From the NCBI RefSeq assembly GCF_000517545.1, contig NZ_BAIV01000026.1:1-64000 (forward strand): a stretch of DNA of 64,000 nt. Direction: 5' to 3'. How positions within the stretch are numbered: the stretch's first letter is position 1; each line of letters opens with the position of its first letter. This DNA comes from Bacteroides reticulotermitis JCM 10512. GTDB taxonomy: Bacteria > Bacteroidota > Bacteroidia > Bacteroidales > Bacteroidaceae. The notes beneath the pieces were generated by a model, which saw only the letters and a list, made by a program, of their open reading frames with translations, made no database searches and had not been told where the DNA came from. The translations under genes were made by a program, and so were the position numbers. Positions 54,404-61,714 of the stretch are shown here, piece by piece.

Positions 54404-55285
54404 ATGAAAAGTTACATTTTATCATTGTCCCTTTTAACAGGATCCCTGCTGTTTACAGGGTGTGTGAGCAAGAAACAGTTTGTCGGCTTGCAAGCTGATT
54501 ACGGCAAGTTGCAGACGGAGAACAGTGACTTAAAAAGATCGTACCAAGATGCTCAGCTTCAATTGGCGGAATGTCGCACCAGTGGTAAAAGTTTGGAAGA
54601 CCGTTTGGTTGAGGCCCGGAAGAATAATGACGAGTTGCGCTCGGCTTATTCTGCTTTGCAAGGTTCACTAGATAAAAGTCTTTTGCAGAACTCGCAAGGT
54701 AATGTAAATATCTCTAAATTGGTGGACGAGATCAATGCTTCCAACCGCTTTATCAAACAATTGGTTGAGACGAAGAGCAAATCGGATTCTTTGAATTTAG
54801 TTCTTACTACCAACCTGACTCGTTCGTTGAGCCGGGAGGAGTTGAAGGATGTAGATGTCCAGGTATTGAAAGGCGTAGTGTACATCTCGTTGGCTGACAA
54901 TATGCTTTACAAATCCGGAAGTTACGAGGTGAACGAAAGAGCCGGAGAGACGTTGAGCAAAATTGCTAAGATCATTATGGATTACAGAGATTACGATGTG
55001 CTTGTGGAAGGTAACACCGACCCGGACCGAATCTCTCGTGCGAATATCCGGAACAACTGGGACTTGAGTGCGTTGCGTGCTTCCTCTGTTGTACAGGTGT
55101 TGCAGAATAGCTATGGAGTCGATCCGAAACGTTTGACTGCTGCAGGACGTGGCGAATACAACCCGATTGCCGACAACAGTACAGCATTGGGTAAACAACG
55201 TAACCGCAGAACTCAGATTATCGTAACTCCTAAGCTGGATCAGTTTATGGAACTGATTGATAAGGCACCGGAAACGACCGACTAA
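54404..55285 (+). CDS. OmpA-family lipoprotein
   Basis: Anchors the outer membrane to peptidoglycan. From ATG 54404 (MKSYILSLSLLTGSLLFTGC) it is 293 residues; the ATG two codons earlier is an alternative. The signal ends in a lipobox LFTGC. A coiled coil follows (about 25-85, LQADYGKLQTENSDLKRSYQDAQLQL) and then the C-terminal OmpA domain (about 155-285) with SKIAKIIMDYRDYDVLVEGNTDPD and YGVDPKRLTAAGRGEYNPIADN...NRRTQII. The NTD in GNTDPD takes the place of the common GHTD, but the Arg and Asp of the peptidoglycan-binding site are present. Confidence 0.9.
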   Translation: MKSYILSLSLLTGSLLFTGCVSKKQFVGLQADYGKLQTENSDLKRSYQDAQLQLAECRTSGKSLEDRLVEARKNNDELRSAYSALQGSLDKSLLQNSQGNVNISKLVDEINASNRFIKQLVETKSKSDSLNLVLTTNLTRSLSREELKDVDVQVLKGVVYISLADNMLYKSGSYEVNERAGETLSKIAKIIMDYRDYDVLVEGNTDPDRISRANIRNNWDLSALRASSVVQVLQNSYGVDPKRLTAAGRGEYNPIADNSTALGKQRNRRTQIIVTPKLDQFMELIDKAPETTD

Positions 55286-55305
55286 TTGTCGTTTGAGATA
55301 ATAGT

Positions 55306-55341
55306 AAAAGAGTCATCGGGTTTGCTTCCGGTGACTCTTTT
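55306..55341. terminator. terminator between ompA-like and ABC genes
   Basis: AAAAGAGTCATCGG pairs with CCGGTGACTCTTTT (one G-T pair) around an 8-base loop, with TTATTTG after it. It lies between convergent gene ends at 55285 and 55359 and can serve both directions. Confidence 0.82.
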
Positions 55342-55358
55342 TATTTGCTGCTCTATGT

Positions 55359-57095
55359 TTAAACTGGCGGCATGGTTTGTATGCTCACCATGCGGGCGAA
55401 TATTCCATTCCGTTCTTTTAGTTCTTCGGCCGAGCCTGTTTCAGCTACCGCACCGTCTTCCAAAACAACAATCTTGTCGGCATTGGCAACTGTTCGCATA
55501 CGGTGTGCAATGATCAATACCGTTTTGTTGCGTACCAGTTCGGATATTCCCGCCTGAATTTTAGTTTCGTTCTCTACATCGAGTGAGGCAGTTGCTTCGT
55601 CCAAGAGTACGATCGGAGCATCCTTCAGCAAAGCACGGGCAATCGAAACACGTTGACGCTCACCTCCCGAAAGCGTTTCCCCATTCTCACCAATAATGGT
55701 ATTGTACCCTTCCGGCATTCTGCCGACAAACTCGTCACATTGCGCAAGACGTGCTGCCCGCATCACCTCTTCGTTGCTGGCATCCCGCTTTCCGATGCGG
55801 ATGTTATCCATGACCGAAGCATTGAAAAGTATCACATCCTGAAATACAACCGAATAGTGTTTGAGCAAAGTTTCCGGTTCTATCTGGCTGATATCTTGTC
55901 CGCCCAGATATATTGTGCCTGCTTGGATATCCCAAAAACGTGCTGCCAGCTTGACTGCTGTGCTTTTACCGCTACCCGATGGTCCGACGAGTGCTGTAAT
56001 CTCTCCCTGTTTGGCTGTGAAAGAAACCTTTTTCAGCACTTGCTTGCCGGAAGCATAAGAGAAATCGACTTGATTGAATTCCAGTTCGTAACCGGTAGGA
56101 TTGAACTTGGTTCGTCCTTGTTGCACGGGCAAAGCTTCCATCTCATTCATTCGGTTGATGCGTATGTCGAGGTAGAATAATGCGGCCAGATTATTCATCA
56201 CTTCACTTATCGGACTGTATACACGTGACCCGATGACCATGAATATGAGATAAGTGAACAGATCGATAGTTTCGGTAGTCAATAGGCTGGCTCCCACAAT
56301 GATAACACTTGCCAGCCCCAGTTTTAAAATACTCTGCGATCCGTTTACGAAGATACCTGTCAGCAGCTCTCCTTGTGTTAACACCTTCTCGTAGCAGTTT
56401 ATCTTTCCGTCTAGTTTTTCGAGGTAATCTTCTTCCTGATTATAAGACTTTATCTCTTGAATCGTATCGAGCCCTTCCTGAATCTGTTCGCTAACGGCAC
56501 GTTTATTCAGGTAGTTTATTCGGTTGTCCCGGGTCATCTTTTTCTTTGCGATGAGAATCATGGCAAAGGCTAGTGGAACTACCCAAAATAGCGATAAGGC
56601 CAGTTGCCAGTTGTAGAAGAATAAACCGAGGGCAATCAGCGTGATGCTGATTAGTGAGGCGAACAGTTGCGGCACCGCATGCGAGAAGGTATGTTCCAAG
56701 TCCGTGCAATCGTCCATGATGGTGGCTGTAAGATCCGATAGATTCTTCTCTCCGAAGAAGGCCAGTGGCAGCTTTCTTAGCTTTTCGGCAAGTGAAATCC
56801 GTCTGTTGGCACTCTCGTCGTATACAGTGGTGAAAGTGCTGCGATACTGTAGGACGGCTATCACGAACATAATCGTTAAGAATGCGATCCCGAGTATGGT
56901 GTAATACATAGCTCCATGTAGCACGGAGTCGATCGGTTGAAGTATCGGGCGAAGATAATCTTCGAGAAACAGAAAAACAAAAACAGCCGGTAACATCAAG
57001 GCGATATCGAGTAGGGTGGTATATATGACACCTTTAGCAAAATCTTTCGCTCCTTTATCCGACAGGGCAAACCGTTTTTTTATATTTTCAAGCAT
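55359..57095 (-). CDS. ABC exporter half, permease-ATPase
   Basis: A 578-residue type IV ABC exporter half-transporter. Six membrane helices occupy about residues 18-305, with the coupling region SEQIQEGLDTIQEIKSYNQEEDYLEKL. The ATPase domain has Walker A GPSGSGKSTAVKLA (about 370-383), signature LSGGERQRVSIARALL, Walker B PIVLLDEATASLD and H-loop IIAHRMRTV, so it should be fully active. Its start overlaps the end of the second half-transporter gene by eight bases, which points to a heterodimer. The TetR repressor gene lies upstream in the same orientation. Substrate unknown; drug-like or peptide export is typical. Confidence 0.9.
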   Translation of the reverse strand: MLENIKKRFALSDKGAKDFAKGVIYTTLLDIALMLPAVFVFLFLEDYLRPILQPIDSVLHGAMYYTILGIAFLTIMFVIAVLQYRSTFTTVYDESANRRISLAEKLRKLPLAFFGEKNLSDLTATIMDDCTDLEHTFSHAVPQLFASLISITLIALGLFFYNWQLALSLFWVVPLAFAMILIAKKKMTRDNRINYLNKRAVSEQIQEGLDTIQEIKSYNQEEDYLEKLDGKINCYEKVLTQGELLTGIFVNGSQSILKLGLASVIIVGASLLTTETIDLFTYLIFMVIGSRVYSPISEVMNNLAALFYLDIRINRMNEMEALPVQQGRTKFNPTGYELEFNQVDFSYASGKQVLKKVSFTAKQGEITALVGPSGSGKSTAVKLAARFWDIQAGTIYLGGQDISQIEPETLLKHYSVVFQDVILFNASVMDNIRIGKRDASNEEVMRAARLAQCDEFVGRMPEGYNTIIGENGETLSGGERQRVSIARALLKDAPIVLLDEATASLDVENETKIQAGISELVRNKTVLIIAHRMRTVANADKIVVLEDGAVAETGSAEELKERNGIFARMVSIQTMPPV

Positions 57096-58859
57096 GATGA
57101 GCCTCCTTTCCTATTGTCCAGCGAACCGATTGCTGGTATTCGTTCCACATATGTAAATATATTCCCTGTTTCTGTAGGAGTTCGCTATGCGATCCTTCTT
57201 CCACTACTTTTCCTTCATTTAGAACCAGAATCCGGTCGGCATCTACGATACTGGTCAGGCGATGAGCAATCATTAGGACAGTCTTTCCTTTGGTCAGTTC
57301 GTTTAAAGCCTGATGTATCAGATGTTCGTTTTCGGGGTCGGCAAAAGCAGTCGCCTCATCCAATACCACGATCGGTGCATTTTTCAAAATGGCTCGTGCC
57401 AATACGATGCGCTGCTGTTCTCCGCCGGAAAGATAGGTTCCTTCTGTTCCGATCTTCGTGTTCAACCCCAGAGGTAGCTTCTCTATAATCTCCCGGCATT
57501 GTGCCATATCCAGTGCTCGCTCAACTTCTTCCATCGTCGCGTCCGGGTTGCCATATTTAATGTTTTCGAGTAGGGAAGTTTTAAACAGCTTGGTGTTCTG
57601 AAATACAAAAGAGATATGCTTCATCAACTCTTGCTGAGTGATGTCTTTCACATTAACTCCTCCTATTGATACGGCCCCTTCACTTGTTTCCCAAAAGCGG
57701 GGTACAAGTCTTGCGATAGTCGTTTTACCGCTTCCTGAAGCACCCACCAATGCAAACGTATTTCCTTGCGGAATGGTGAAATTAACGTTGTCCACCGCTT
57801 TTTGCATGGCATCCGGATAGCTAAACGTGACATCCTTAAAGTTGATGTCGAATTTTGTCAGCGGTGTGGGGCGGGTTGTTGTCGGCAATGTATTGAAACT
57901 TGTTAGCTGATCGAGTCGGTTTATTGCCTCGTTGGCTTGTCCCAATGCCTGGTCTAAATACATGCTTCTCATAATACTTTGTGAAAAGATGGGAGTAATG
58001 AGAATAAATAGGAAGAAGTTGAGTAAGACCGTGGCGAAATCTCCGGAATATCCGATCAGAAGAATGGAGATAGGCGCCAGTATGAAAACGAATGAGTTGA
58101 TGATTACTGTAAATGCCGACATCGGTTTTTCCCACAACCGGGTGTAGCCGTATACCATCTGTTTGTAGCTCATGATACTTTTATGGAAGTTTTTGAATGA
58201 GAAGATCGTTTGCTGGAATACCTTTACAACCGGAATTCCCCGTACATATTCCACCGCTTCCGTATTCATCTCTTCGAGTGAATTCATATAGCTTTTCATA
58301 AATTGACGTTCTTTGCCGCCCATCATCATGGTCATGACAGCAATAGAGGCAATCAGCGGAATCATACAAGCCAGTCCTAACTTCCAATCGAACACGAAGA
58401 TCAGAACGACCGCTGTTGCGGGTATTAATATCGTTCCGGCAAGGTCAGGTAATTGGTGTGCCAGAAAAGTGTGGGTGATACCTGCATTGTCGTCGATAAT
58501 TTTGCGTATACGTCCGCTGGTGTGATTGTCGAAAAAGCCGAGTGGCATTCGGATAATCTTTTCCATAGCTTCCCTACGCAGATTCGATTCGACTCTGAAG
58601 GCTGCAAGATGCGAAGACATCAGTGCGGCAAAGTAGAGAACGACACTTGTTATGGCGGAACCTGCTGCCCACCAGGCATAGCTAATAATCTCTGCGGAAG
58701 AAGAAAGGCCTCCTGTCTTGAGCAGTTCTTTGACAATGAGCCAGATCAGGATGAACGGCAACATGCTTGTCAATGCACTTAAGCCGATAGGGCCATTGCT
58801 ACAGGCAGGAGTATTTTCCGGCTGCCCATGTAGTGCTGTAGTCTTTTTAATGTATTCAT
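57088..58859 (-). CDS. ABC exporter half, permease-ATPase (frameshift)
   Basis: Partner of the downstream half-transporter. The intact frame from 58773 already covers most of it, but the true start is ATG 58859: MNTLKRLQHYMGSRKILLPV, then AMALSALSALTSMLPFIL after restoring one base near 58782 (CTTAAGCC where an extra A is expected on the plus strand). That gives 590 residues and completes the first membrane helix. Walker A is GASGSGKTTIARL, the signature LSGGEQQRIVLARAIL, Walker B APIVVLDEATAFAD and H-loop MIAHRLTSI. The catalytic Glu after Walker B is present, so both sites may hydrolyse ATP. An operator-like palindrome lies 49 bases upstream of the start. Confidence 0.88.
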
Positions 58860-58907
58860 ACGGTTGACTTTAAAATTGATATATTATGTTATTTCACGCT
58901 TTTCAAT

Positions 58908-58921
58908 AGCGAACAATGTTC
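58908..58921. promoter_or_regulatory. candidate TetR operator before the ABC exporter genes
   Basis: AGCGAACAATGTTC, with the palindromic core CGAACA-A-TGTTCG. The same word AGCGAAC-NN-TGTTC occurs 7 bases upstream of the TetR gene start. It lies 49 bases before the ABC exporter start codon, a natural position to block its promoter. Confidence 0.55.
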
Positions 58922-58937
58922 GGCTTTGTTCAAAAAA

Positions 58938-58967
58938 GAAGGGAAGACTTTTTCGTAGCTTCCCTTC
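58938..58967 (-). terminator. terminator after the TetR gene
   Basis: On the minus strand a 9-bp stem, GAAGGGAAG with CTTCCCTTC, is followed by a run of six T. It overlaps the TetR stop codon at 58966-58968. Together with the operator copy beyond it, this suggests the ABC genes are transcribed separately from the repressor gene. Confidence 0.75.
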
Positions 58968-59574
58968 ACAATCCGATTAATTCGCGCCACCCTGCGGTGC
59001 CGAATCGAAAGTGTTCTTTAAAGAAATCATGTATTTCCTGTTTTTCTAATTCGTGTGTAATGATCTCCCCTACAATACTTACCATAAATGCACATAAGGC
59101 ATGAATGAAGAAAGGAGAGACTTCCCGCGCTTGCGGATAATGCTTCTTAACTAACAACATATAATGATTGGACACATCGGTAAGGTATTCGGTGAAAATA
59201 TCCCGGAAGTTACTTAACGATGATCCTTCCGAATAGAAGAGCAAAAGGCGGAGTTCTTCCCGATACTTATCAAGCAGCTGTATATACGCCTCAACGGTCT
59301 CTTGTTGATAGGCGAGAGATGACATCAGATTGAAATCGATATGCTTCTCAGTATGCTTCTCCGATACAAAATGGAATAAGCTATTCCGGGCAGGTTCTAC
59401 GATCGTAAGGAATATCTCGTCCTTATTCCTAAAGTAATTATAGATATTGCTTAGACTTACCTCTGCATCTTTGGCGATCATACGCAAAGATGCATCCTTA
59501 TACCCTTTGCGGATAAATTCGCTTCGGGCAGCTTGTAAGATAGCTCTATATTTATCGTCTTTCAATACTCTCAT
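58966..59574 (-). CDS. TetR/AcrR-family repressor
   Basis: The 202-residue protein has the TetR helix-turn-helix at the N terminus: AILQAARSEFIRKGYKDASLRMIAKDAEVSLSNIYNYFRNKDEIF (about 12-55). The remaining helices form an unassigned ligand-binding and dimer domain. Such proteins repress exporters and let go on binding the exported compound. Two copies of the same inverted repeat, one before this gene and one before the ABC exporter pair, fit self-repression and pump control. Confidence 0.9.
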   Translation of the reverse strand: MRVLKDDKYRAILQAARSEFIRKGYKDASLRMIAKDAEVSLSNIYNYFRNKDEIFLTIVEPARNSLFHFVSEKHTEKHIDFNLMSSLAYQQETVEAYIQLLDKYREELRLLLFYSEGSSLSNFRDIFTEYLTDVSNHYMLLVKKHYPQAREVSPFFIHALCAFMVSIVGEIITHELEKQEIHDFFKEHFRFGTAGWRELIGL

Positions 59575-59580
59575 ATCATT

Positions 59581-59637
59581 AGCGAACGCTGTTCTTTTTC
59601 GCCTGCAAAGTAAGAGAGTTGCGCAGATATTGTCAAT
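59581..59637 (-). promoter_or_regulatory. TetR-gene promoter with candidate operator
   Basis: On the minus strand, ATTG (plus 59634-59637) and TTACTTTG (plus 59606-59613) are 20 bases apart, a reasonable Bacteroides promoter. The operator-like AGCGAACGCTGTTC at 59581-59594 follows, so it lies in the first transcribed bases and ends 7 bases before the ATG. This placement suits autorepression. Confidence 0.55.
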
Positions 59638-59688
59638 ACCTACTTTTCGGTATTTTAGAATTGAACTGAATTGTTGAAATAGTATCTC

Positions 59689-60159
59689 TTAACCGGATAA
59701 CTTTTTGAGTAGATCAATTCTCCTGAGATCTTTTTCCCGGCCGAAGAGAGTTAGTATTCTTATCTGCTCTTGCAACGTAGGGAATTTTAGAGTTAAGTTA
59801 CCGATAGTCATCGTTTGATTATCTTGAATAAGAACAGGTTGCCACTCCTTATACTTACAAACCTGTAAGTCTCCCATAACTTCTAAATCCAATAATGGGA
59901 AACGAAATCGCGCGAAATTGGAACGAAACAAATGATTCTCTTTAGTCAGAGGAGAAATCTGCCTATATTCTTTTAAAGACAATTGCAGCTTTTGAGCGCC
60001 TTCCGAAGTCGTTAGAATATCAATATCTGCTGTCTCGCCAATTTCGAATCCTTGTAAGATCATGGAAGCCCCTCCGATTAGATAAGAATAGGCGGAAACT
60101 TCATGCAATTCGCTGGCTATAAGAGCGAGGGTTTGGATTATTTTCTCCCGTGTAGTCAT
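59689..60159 (-). CDS. nucleotidyltransferase-fold protein
   Basis: The 156-residue protein has the nucleotidyltransferase active-site pattern: YLIGGASMILQGF (GG motif, about residues 25-37) followed by ADIDILT (D-x-D, about 45-51), and a third acidic strand LLDLEVMG. This resembles the toxin- or resistance-type enzymes such as AbiEii and MNT, but sequence alone does not fix its target. Its ATG overlaps the stop of the HxlR-type regulator gene by four bases, so the pair is translationally coupled. Regulator-plus-nucleotidyltransferase is compatible with a toxin-antitoxin or a drug-modification role. Neither is demonstrated. Confidence 0.75.
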   Translation of the reverse strand: MTTREKIIQTLALIASELHEVSAYSYLIGGASMILQGFEIGETADIDILTTSEGAQKLQLSLKEYRQISPLTKENHLFRSNFARFRFPLLDLEVMGDLQVCKYKEWQPVLIQDNQTMTIGNLTLKFPTLQEQIRILTLFGREKDLRRIDLLKKLSG

Positions 60160-60506
60160 TTTATATTTAGAATTTCCTTCATTTGTGGGCGGAAGTTATC
60201 GCCCCATTTTTCCATCTGTTCGATGAGTGGGAGGAGCGTTTCACCTGTTGACGTCATGGAGTATTCGGAGCGGGGAGGAAGCTCGGCAAATATTTTCTTT
60301 TGGATCACTCCGTGCATCTCTAACTCTTTTAACTGTTGATTTATGACCCGTGGGCTGGCTTCTTCAAATAGCCGATGAAGTTCGCTCGGTCGTTTTGCAC
60401 CTCTACTCAACTCCTGTATAATACAGCTTTTCCACTTTCCCCCGATTACTTCCATGGTGATTCTAATCCCACAATCAATGTCAAAAGGTATCTTCTTTTC
60501 GTACAT
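60156..60506 (-). CDS. HxlR-family transcription regulator
   Basis: The 116-residue winged-helix protein fits the HxlR family: CGIRITMEVIGGKWKSCIIQEL (the sensing Cys and W-K-x-x-I-I motif), RPSELHRLFEEASPRVINQQLKELEMHGVI and YSMTSTGETLLPLIEQMEKWG. The N-terminal Cys is at residue about 11. HxlR proteins often respond to aldehydes, quinones or oxidants through that Cys. It is followed by a coupled nucleotidyltransferase gene and divergent from the arginase gene, 180 bases away. Confidence 0.9.
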   Translation of the reverse strand: MYEKKIPFDIDCGIRITMEVIGGKWKSCIIQELSRGAKRPSELHRLFEEASPRVINQQLKELEMHGVIQKKIFAELPPRSEYSMTSTGETLLPLIEQMEKWGDNFRPQMKEILNIK

Positions 60507-60623
60507 ATCATCCTATTTTTGAACAAATATAGCTATTTACCCGGACATATAGAAGTAGCTTGCCGGCTAATCGCTAACTCCCATACGGGGGAATTAATCA
60601 GTATATGACTAATTTAGCCCTAC

Positions 60624-60654
60624 TTGTACAATCACAGAGAACAATCTACCTTTG
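60624..60654 (+). promoter_or_regulatory. promoter of the arginase-family gene
   Basis: TTG at 60624-60626, a 20-base spacer, then a perfect -7 box TACCTTTG at 60647-60654. Transcription would start near 60661, so any start codon before that, such as the in-frame one at 60605, is not usable. The first ATG after it is 60686. Confidence 0.7.
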
Positions 60655-60685
60655 CCTGAAGTTTATATTAACAGAAGGAACAGAC

Positions 60686-61645
60686 ATGAGAATCTTATTT
60701 TTATCTATCTGGCTCACTGTTGGAGTAGTTTTCGCAGTAGCACAGAAGAATACATTTACTAATAATCAAAGTATGGAAACAATTCGTTTAATCTATCCTC
60801 AGTGGCAAGGAGGAATTGTAACTCACTGGATGCCCGATATTCCGGCAGATGATGCTTCGAGAGGTTACTATCTGGGAGCACAACTGTTGAATATGCTGGC
60901 CCCTCAAACCTCTCAGAAGGTAGTGGAAGTCCCCATTACGTTGGAAATCGGAGAAAGAAAAGTCGAAAAAGGTATAAGTGACTATGCTGTAATTTTTGAG
61001 CAGACCAAGGCTGCGCTTGCCAAACTCCGTGAAAACAATCCAAAGAGAATGGTTACGCTGGGTGGAGAGTGTTCGGTCAGCGTGGTTCTGTTTACCTATT
61101 TGGCAGATAAATATCCGGAGGATGTTGCTATTGTCTGGATCGATGCGCATCCCGATATCAATCTTCCGTATGACGAATATAAAGGGTATCATGCGATGGC
61201 ATTGACCGCTTGTTTGGGACAGGGAGACGAAGTGCTCATGAACCTATTACCGAGCAGGGTAGATGCTTCTAAAGCATTAATCGTAGGGTTACGTGCATGG
61301 GAGAAAGAGGGTGGTACCAAAGAACGGCAGGAGAAACTAGGAATCAAAAGTTTATCGCCGGTCGAAGTAGCAGATAGTAGTCAGGCAATTCTGGCTTGGT
61401 TGAAGGGAACCGGAGCCTCCAAAGTAGTGATTCATTTCGATTTGGATGTCTTAGATCCGGCAGAGATTATTGCCGGAGTAGGGGTAGAACCGGGTGGCTT
61501 AAAGCTTGAAGAGGCTATTCGAATAATTAATGATGTCGCTTCCGCGTATGATTTGGTCGGGCTGACCATTGCCGAACCCATGCCGCGCATTGCTATTAAA
61601 TTGAAGAATATGCTCGAACGGTTGCCCCTACTAAACGATGAATAA
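60686..61645 (+). CDS. arginase/agmatinase-family hydrolase
   Basis: Manganese ureohydrolase fold. From ATG 60686 it is 319 residues; the metal-binding motifs are TLGGECSVSV (about 130-139), WIDAHPDIN (about 152-160) and HFDLDVLDPAEI (about 252-263). In canonical arginases the first motif has His rather than Glu (GGDH), so one metal ligand differs. The first 22 residues, MRILFLSIWLTVGVVFAVAQ, look like a signal peptide, implying a periplasmic enzyme. A second start, ATG 60773 (METIRLIYPQWQGG), would give a cytosolic enzyme with the usual family beginning. Promoter position permits both. Substrate (arginine, agmatine, other guanidino compound) is unclear. Confidence 0.8.
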   Translation: MRILFLSIWLTVGVVFAVAQKNTFTNNQSMETIRLIYPQWQGGIVTHWMPDIPADDASRGYYLGAQLLNMLAPQTSQKVVEVPITLEIGERKVEKGISDYAVIFEQTKAALAKLRENNPKRMVTLGGECSVSVVLFTYLADKYPEDVAIVWIDAHPDINLPYDEYKGYHAMALTACLGQGDEVLMNLLPSRVDASKALIVGLRAWEKEGGTKERQEKLGIKSLSPVEVADSSQAILAWLKGTGASKVVIHFDLDVLDPAEIIAGVGVEPGGLKLEEAIRIINDVASAYDLVGLTIAEPMPRIAIKLKNMLERLPLLNDE

Positions 61646-61660
61646 GTGATGCCCCATTAG

Positions 61661-61692
61661 CCAAAGGAGAGATACATCCATCTTTCCTTTGG
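61661..61692 (+). terminator. terminator after the arginase-family gene
   Basis: A perfect 8-bp stem (CCAAAGGA with TCCTTTGG, extended by GAGA/TCTT with a mismatch) lies 15 bases past the stop, followed by TTGTTGGGATTT. It lies between convergent ends at 61645 and 61715. Confidence 0.65.
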
Positions 61693-61714
61693 TTGTTGGG
61701 ATTTATTTATTACA

